A stretch of 64,000 nt of DNA from Arctopsyche grandis. Taxonomy: Eukaryota > Arthropoda > Insecta > Trichoptera > Hydropsychidae. The position numbers and the translations under genes were made by a program. Shown here one piece after another: positions 57,472 through 64,000 of this stretch; position 1 is the stretch's first letter; every line of letters begins with the position of its first letter. The stretch is from assembly GCF_051622035.1 (NCBI RefSeq), contig NC_135360.1:9042001-9106000 (forward strand). The letters are read 5' to 3'. The notes beneath the pieces are model-generated. The model saw only the letters and a program-made list of their open reading frames with translations, was not told where the DNA came from and made no database searches.

Positions 57472-58416
57472 TAATAATTAAATTAATTTTTAAAACAATA
57501 TGAACGTATGGTAATTTGCAAATTTTCCTATTTAATGTACGAAGAAGACTCAATATAAATATTGTGAATTAATTTATTGTTTACTCAGTTGTCTGTAATG
57601 AGTTATAAATTTTTTATATTCCATTTTACAATATTGCAGTGGTGAGCTAGTAAGTCAAGATTTTAAGGAATTTCTCATACATATGTATATAAGGGTAAAC
57701 CTTTTTTCAACTTTACCAAACGATGAATAAAAGACGAATAGTTGCTGACAAACAAAAAGGGTGTTGATTTCATAAAAAAAATATTTTTTTTACTGTCAAT
57801 TAAGATAATATGTTATGTATGAAAGAAAATGAAACTAAAATGACTTACTAGCTTATTGCCGATCTGTTGCAATAGTAGACTGACGGTATTGTTTGATACT
57901 TGTCGCACGCCAATGAAAGACTTCGCTCAAAGGTATCCTTTCTTCAAAAAAAAAATCGCAATCTTACTTAAATGTAGTAATTTAATTTAGGTATTTATTG
58001 GACGATAGCTAACCATTGCGATTTTCACGTCTGACGAGTGATAAATAAGGTGTTTTCTATACGTTTTCATAGAGCTGTGTTTTAGTTTAATATTATGTAT
58101 TGTGTTATGTGTGCAATTTTTACTGTATTTGTATTTATTATGGATTTTGGAATACAAAGATAATTGAGTCAAAAAAAAAAAAAACTAGGCAATTCACACA
58201 ACCACAGTATCCTTATAGAATGTGATTTGTATATAAAATATATCAATATGATAAAAAAAGTAGTCGTATTTTTTTAACCTTTTATTATTTTAAAAATATA
58301 CATGTCATTATCATATGTTATCAGTGATTGTCGTTTTTGTCATCGTTGAATCACCGAAACGTTAAAGCTCTTGAATTATCTTATTATTTTATCACGGTAA
58401 CTAATTTGAAATTATA
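57472..58416. other. convergent intergenic region
   Basis: The 3' sides of SDF2 (+) and the JHBP gene (-) face each other here. It should contain both 3' UTRs. There is no other gene or clear repeat. Confidence 0.5.
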
Positions 58417-60350
58417 TTAAGGGAATGGTAAGAGTTCGTCGAGTGGAAAACTTCCTGAAATCCTGTTGGCGATTTTCTTGAACAAGTTAGAACAGGTCCT
58501 TTCAATGAACGGCTTGGAAGCTCTCAAGAATTCTCCCTTGTTTTGGTTCAACACTTCGTTAGCTATGCTATCTGCAAATTAATAATTACGGATAGAGTAC
58601 GGTTGTTCATATTATATTTTTTATTATTGAAGTATTGTTTATATTCACAAAGTTTTACCTAATTGTTGATCACCATTGAACAAATTGGTTATGTGGAGTG
58701 AATAATCTTGCACTTCTATATCGGTAGTTACACTGCTGAACTTCAAATATTCTTTTCCATTTTTTTCTTCCAATTTTCCTTGTAAGAGGATTTCCGCAAA
58801 GCATTTAGCTAAAATTTTATAATATTGCAACTTAAATATATTTTATATTTTTAGTTTGTATCCTATATACGTATGTATGTATGTATATACAACAAAGACT
58901 ATTGTGTGTGTGTGTAAATTGTTTCTGATTGGCTGTCGTTATCGAAAAACTAGTGTTGTGCCCGTTGATTTGAACACTTGGCTTCGGAAAGGAATTGATA
59001 CACGAATTAAAATCTCTCTCTCTCTCTCTCTCTCTTGTCTCTCTTCGATGGTTCGCTTTTAGACGATACTTTTGTTAACAATGACCATTCTATGCATTCT
59101 ACTTCTATGGTTATAATCGCGCGCGCGTATTCGAAATGATGAATGAATGTGTGTACGCTCCGCGCAGTGCATCTGACGCTGACGCTACCCGTTCTAACTC
59201 ACTCAATATCAGGAGCACGTATAAGACGCTCCACACCCCCCACTTCCCCTCGTCTCCTCGATATAATCGGTCGACACGCCACATCTCTATGCATATCATA
59301 TACTCCTGGTATTCTAAAATTTGTTTTTTTGAAATTTCCATACTTGTCCACGCATCCGTCACAAACATACATCGCGTCCGTTTTTGTATATATTATATAC
59401 TAGTGTTTTTACCCGGCTTCGCTCGGTATTTGTATTGTAAACCGCTTAAACATGGCCAATCTAATAGTAAACATTATATTAAATTTATTTGAATAGTTTT
59501 ATTTTATTTAAATTTATTTGAATATTCATTTTTTCGATGACGTCACGGATTTACTAACCAACAATACTTACATACTTACAAAGTCTCTTTCGAAATTATA
59601 TATTAGATATTATACTGAGCAAAGTCAGGTGGAACCATCATAAAGTATATAATATATTTTGAAATTTTACTCACTTGCATTAGTTTCAATATGGCCTTTG
59701 CCATGGACTGGTATGGCTAGCAAACGTGCATCCAGATCATATTTGCCGTCAAATTCCAACCGCGGGAAATATACCCTGCCTTTGATTTGCAACGAGTCTA
59801 GGTCGACGCTGTAATATTAAATACAATAATTAATTCGAATAATTAAATTTCGTTTGGTATAATTTTTAGAATCGATGATTACTGTAAACTTTTCAGTTTG
59901 AAGTTGCTAGCGCCGGTCACTTTGACATCTCTTCCGACGGCTTTGAATCTAATCACGTTCCCTTGATCTACGACTAACTAAAAGGTTAAAATTATCATGA
60001 GTGTTGTTTCAAAATGGTGGTTCAAATCTGTATATACATATGTAGGTGTGATTAAAATACCTCCGGTATGACGAACGGTTCAATCGACGGAACTTTCAAC
60101 TCGGGTATACCTTCGGTGAGTTTCGGTCTTAGAAGCTCTATTGAGTTTTTAACACAATCGCTTATTGTGTCGGGATCTCTCTTACACACTTTGATATAAT
60201 CAGCTGTAACAAAAAGTTATAATTCATTATTTTTATGCTGCAAAACGATTTCTTCAACAAACCTGGGACAATGCTAATCATTTGCCATATATGTAAATAG
60301 ACTACAATCAAATAAGTATGTGCTAGATACCAAATAAATAAAACGTCCAC
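58417..60350 (-). CDS. takeout-like / JHBP-domain protein, start unresolved
   Basis: Coding exons in phase are 60203-60061, 59977-59883, 59808-59675, 58808-58659 and 58571-58417 (677 nt, about 225 aa), with a further upstream piece ending at 60263. JHBP family marks: DYIKVCKRDPDTISDCVKNS, LRPKLTEGIPELKVPSIEPF, FKAVGRDVKVTGASNFKLKS, RVYFPRLEFDGKYDLDARLL, IPVHGKGHIETN and a C-terminal FPLDELLPFP. These are secreted carriers of juvenile hormone or other lipophilic ligands, with two Cys near the N-terminus as seen here. The upstream piece (60350-60263) is hydrophobic (YLIVVYLHIWQMISIVPA), as a signal peptide should be. It has no in-frame ATG except one five residues before the splice, so the true first exon probably lies further right. 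The donor of exon 59977-59883 is taken as CA|gtaatc to keep phase. Confidence 0.87.
59013..59040. repeat. (CT)n microsatellite
   Basis: A short pure CT run in the third from last intron of the JHBP gene. Confidence 0.9.
59397..59650. repeat. 'ttcgctcggtattt' dispersed repeat
   Basis: The left end TAGTGTTTTTACCCGGC and TTCGCTCGGTATTTGTA match 30667. The right end GAGCAAAGTCAGGTGGAACC is the inverse of the GTTCCACCTG...TTTGCTC end seen at 15632. The element sits in a JHBP intron. Confidence 0.55.
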
Positions 60351-61011
60351 GTTCCAGTGAAATTATACTTTCACCAGTAGAAGTATACTTTCGCCAACTC
60401 AGTTGCTGAAAGTATATCACACAAATCAGGACACAAATCCCACGCAAAGGAGTGAAAATTTTAGACAAAGTTGATCCGAGTGTCGGTGTATGAGTTTTGA
60501 TTTGCACTTGACTTTGATATTGAAGTAAGATGTGTAATTGATTTTTATTAAAAATTTTATGTAATATTCAGGAACAAGACACAAATCAGAACATTGAAAA
60601 CATGCCGTCAACTTGGATGCCAGTTCATAATAGCACAAGGTGATAATTTTTTCCAAATTCAAAACCAGGACATTATTTCCAAAAATATATTTCTAAGTAC
60701 TTCAATTATTTAAAACGAAGATTAAAGAATCATGGAAGCACATTTATGAAGAATTGAATTCATTTTCTTGAATGCTCTTATAAAATTCTACACAAGACTG
60801 GTTAAAATTATACTAAGTGATTGGCAAACATTTTAAGGTTTTCAACATTTAGTTCCGTTTCATCACTGGACTATATATTGTTCATCAAAGTAAAAAAATC
60901 CTTCGGTCAGCACATTTGCTTAATTTGCCAATATTTTTGTAGGAGACATCATTTTCGCCGAAGAATTTGTATATTTATCCATCTATTAGATAAAAATAAT
61001 TCTATTACATA
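60351..61011. other. upstream of JHBP gene, no gene seen
   Basis: It should contain the missing first exon or promoter of the JHBP gene, but I could not identify a start with confidence. It holds a small dyad around 60363-60418 (two 'tatactttc' blocks and an inverted 'gaaagtata'). Confidence 0.4.
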
Positions 61012-61104
61012 AAAAAGTGTACTGGTTTTATCTCACGACTTACCAGGACTGATACTCAAAAAACCAGTACTGTCCTGGTAAAATCAGTATGAATGGTCAC
61101 CTTA
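61012..61104. repeat. MITE family G copy 2 (inverted)
   Basis: This is the reverse complement of 21208-21320 from GTGTACTGGTTTTATC to GAATGGTCACCTT, with the shared 'gatactcaaaaaaccagtac' block. Confidence 0.7.
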
Positions 61105-61326
61105 TAATAGCACCAATTGAAAGAAATTACTGGGGACTGTCCAATTTATGAAAAATAGGGCATCACATTTAGGAATCAACCGGTCCTGATATGAAGCTGT
61201 ATTTGGACAAACTGCAAAATTTGTAAATAGAAGTAATTGTAAAGTATTCGGAATATGAACTCTCTAAAATGTCAGGGAGAGTATACTTTCACTGTAAGTG
61301 TGTAATCACAAACATATATGTATATG

Positions 61327-62289
61327 CAGGGGCAGGTCGTGACTTTAAAAACAGGTGGGGTAAAAGGAGGCTAGAAACCCCCCCTTCATATTTTTTTTCC
61401 AAAAAAAAATTGCACTTAATATATTTTTTAGTAAAATTTAATGCAAGGAAAAAAACTTTTTTTCAACAAATTATCGACTTAATTTATATGTTCTGAAAAA
61501 TCAAAAATATGATTAATTAAAAAAATTTAATGACAAATTGTCATATTGTGATTGACAATTTAAGCATAGTATGTATATACATATTTAAAATATGTTGAAA
61601 TGTCGAAAAATATTGACGATGTCGTTTATTTTTCAAATCGTATAGACCCCTTTCGAAGCCAACTAAAAGCGACCTTCTGTATACGGTAATATGGACTTTT
61701 TTGTCTACGCCCAACGCACAGTACCAATCCTGGCGACCACGGGACCACGGCAGATGAGCGACTGCCCCGAACTGAATTACGAACCGGTTACAAACTAACC
61801 CCGTGGTGAGCGGGATAAACAAACACTTGAGACACCAACAATATACAAAAACTATTCTCTTGTTTGGTTAGGAGAAATGTGTGTGGGGCAGTCAGAGAAA
61901 TGTAATATTAATAGAAGTGGCTTTAGGTGTTCTTCTGTTGTCAAGTGAAATTCTGTCCACGGACAGATCTAAATAATTTTAGCATCAGTCGTATTTGACG
62001 CTTGGTGCTCGACTTATGTCCGATAAAAACTTCTCTGTTTGTTTATATTACTCGCAAGATGGGCATGCATCGCTAAAAATTGCACAATACATTCAAAAAC
62101 ACACAATAAACAACATGGGATACATTTTTATAAGTAAATTGATCCGATTGTATTCCGTGCGATGTAGCGTATTTATAGAGACGTATCGCGTAAAATTAAC
62201 AACAATTATTTATTCGTAAGGGCCCCTCTATTCTTATTACATCTCTCTGGGGGCAGTGCTCGGTTTCCCTTAAAGACGAGCCACCACTG
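61327..62289. mobile_element. non-autonomous hAT element with nested repeat
   Basis: The left end CAGGGGCAGGTCGTGACTTT and right end TTAAAGACGAGCCACCACTG are inverted relatives. The flanking 8-mers TGTATATG (61319-61326) and TGTTTATG (62290-62297) differ at one base. The interior contains repeat family F copy 2 (61640-61890) and no transposase. Confidence 0.75.
61640..61890. repeat. repeat family F, copy 2
   Basis: The ordered blocks are shared with 55610-55965. It is nested in the hAT element 61327-62289. Confidence 0.6.
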
Positions 62290-62297
62290 TGTTTATG

Positions 62298-63414
62298 TAT
62301 GCATAGAATATAATTCAAACCATAATAACAAGTTGCTGATTTTTATAAGTCACTGAATGTATCTGCAAGTTGTAATGTGCATTACATTAAAGAGTTTCTG
62401 CGTATATCTTCAATAGCTATCTGAGATCATGACAGTTTATATCCCAAACGAACCACTTTCAATCTTGTTGTATGTATATTGATAGACTAATATGCATTTA
62501 TTGAGTATGGAATTATCCAATAAATAATCTATAATATTAGCATTGAACAATTTACATGTATATATAATCTATTATAATTTAATAAGAATATGTAATAATC
62601 ATATATTAGATATATACATAATATAAACATGGCAGGCATTTGCATTTTGATTGTAGGGGAAATTTAAATTGCTTTATCATTCAAAATATAGTGCGTCACC
62701 GCAGTTCTGTAACACGTAAATGATCTTTAATCATGAAGATGATTTGCACACTCCTTTGATTTGATGGATTGAACATACATACATACATACATATAACTAG
62801 AAAAAAAACCAACAATTTAATAAACTCTTTGAAAAATTTTAATTAGCCGTTATTGTGATTATTTATTAGTGTCTTGTCATTGTAATTGTGAAAATGATGT
62901 CATTTTTAATATCAGATGAGAACAAAGTTCGCATGAGATGTACAATTATTACCTGGTTTATTGGTTAGTATTAACTCCTAATTGAATGTTAACGTACATA
63001 CGTACATATGTATGTATGTATGATCCCATTACTTGCATACAAAACAGACTTATGGAATTATATTTTAAACTTCTTCAATTGTAAGGAACTGTTGTCGCGA
63101 TTGTAAATTAGCATATGTACCTGATGTTAATTTTAATTCAATCGATTCCATGAAATACATACATTGCAGCAATACACTTTACATTTGTTCGGCATTATAA
63201 TATATAATACAATAACCATTGTTTGCATTGTGGATTTATTTGTATTATATTGTAATAGACGATTCATATCATGTAAATGTTATACACACGACACCGGGAA
63301 ATCATTAATTCAATCAAATTGACCATTTAAAGCTCTCACTTCAAGAACAACTCTAGTGTTCGTATATTAAATATTACGTACATAGAACATTAATGGATTT
63401 TCTTCAATTATGCA
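62298..63414. other. non-coding, no gene seen
   Basis: AT-rich DNA with CATA and TACATATGTA simple runs. No gene or bounded repeat is visible. Confidence 0.5.
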
Positions 63415-63870
63415 TATTTATTTATTTATTTTTATTTTCTACATATATACCAGGAAGGCCTTACAGGTAAACTCCAATGCGCCTTCCTGGCCAATTACAA
63501 ATTAAAATTACAATGCAGCATTTTTATTACAAGTCGTTGAATTACGAGACACTTAAAAACTCGCAAATTAACGAGACATCTATGAATTGTACATACATTT
63601 TATTGTACATTAATCAAATAGTGGTGACATAGTAGGTAGGAAGGATTTTTTTTATCCAATTTTTAAACGGGAACCTTTTCAACAATGAAATCAGAGAAAA
63701 TTGGCAAATTCTGATAGGAAACGATCGACCTGGTGTCACAAATATCCAAGTCTGACCAGCAGCACTATATATGTACTAAGAAAAATACTTTTCAATCTAG
63801 GTTAGCTCATGGGATCGAACCCGGCGCCTCTCGACGCTAAGCAGAAGCTTAACGAGCTATGCTGCAGGCT
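63415..63870 (-). mobile_element. tRNA-derived SINE, near full length
   Basis: On the minus strand the head (63869-63800) has a box A-like CATAGCTCGTTAAGCTTC and a perfect box B-like GGGTTCGATCCC, like a degenerate tRNA. A unique body of about 360 bp follows. The 3' part contains a dyad (CCAGGAAGGC...GCCTTCCTGG) and ends in an (AAATA)n tail near 63418-63436. No matching target duplication could be fixed. Confidence 0.8.
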
Positions 63871-64000
63871 AAATACGTACATATTTTCAATATATTTGTT
63901 AGTACAACTGCGACTAATATGTACAAAACATAATACATAAATAACTAGTTGATTTTGATTTTATTCAGGGTTAGCCAGCCTAGAGTATGGCGGATGAAAA
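63871..64000. other. window edge, nothing seen
   Basis: A short AT-rich stretch with no feature. Confidence 0.5.

Noticed and set aside
61541-61822. Minus-strand frame upstream of the JHBP gene as its missing first exon
   Set aside because: The same sequence recurs at 55610-55830, so it belongs to repeat family F.
63800-63870. A fourth tRNA gene
   Set aside because: Box A and B are present, but the acceptor and anticodon stems do not pair properly and an (AAATA)n-tailed body follows, so it is a SINE head.

Overview
The window is AT-rich insect nuclear DNA. The evidence is GT-AG introns, a haemolymph juvenile-hormone-binding (takeout-like) gene, an expanded-type NRF-6 membrane acyltransferase, nuclear tRNA genes, many acatatgtacata runs, and a dense load of hAT-like elements, MITEs and LINE fragments. 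I cannot resolve the order. Six protein-coding loci could be assembled exon by exon with matching splice phases: the TLDc end of OXR1 (+, 4801-8640), an NRF-6-like acyltransferase (-, 38458-16543), a BTB-BACK-Kelch gene (-, 47678-45313) with a broken tandem copy (-, 43622-42512), INTS4 (+, 50436-54601), SDF2 (+, 56282-57471) and a takeout-like JHBP gene (-, about 60350-58417).

Layout. 1-4.8 kb is repeat-rich non-coding DNA with a three-deep MITE nest and the promoter of a short OXR1 isoform. 4.8-10.6 kb is OXR1 and its probable long 3' UTR. 10.6-16.5 kb is intergenic. 16.5-38.5 kb is one 22 kb gene of 12 exons. Its introns hold three serine tRNA genes with different anticodons, a hAT element split by a LINE, a 2 kb mosaic of short inverted modules, and several MITEs. 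38.5-42.5 kb is transposon debris, including three tandem copies of a 306 bp unit that each form a roughly 93 bp-arm hairpin. 42.5-49.8 kb is a tandem segmental duplication with one intact and one dead kelch-like gene. 50-60.4 kb is gene-dense (INTS4, SDF2, JHBP). 60.4-64 kb is repeats, ending in a tRNA-derived SINE.

The genes do not form one pathway. INTS4 is a scaffold of the nuclear Integrator RNA-processing complex. SDF2 is a luminal ER quality-control protein ending in an HxEL-type retrieval signal. OXR1 is an oxidative-stress TLDc protein. The kelch-like gene is a probable Cullin-3 substrate adaptor. The NRF-6-like and JHBP proteins are membrane or secreted proteins tied to lipid or hormone handling.

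The best leads are structural: the triplicated hairpin at 39.8-40.8 kb; a template-switch-like palindrome that frameshifted the kelch pseudogene; the scrambled foldback mosaic at 32.0-34.1 kb; a tRNA-Ser gene about 50 bp upstream of a splice acceptor, whose Pol III terminator falls next to the polypyrimidine tract; and copies of one MITE family just upstream of two neighbouring genes (INTS4 and SDF2). I found no convincing new protein-based system.
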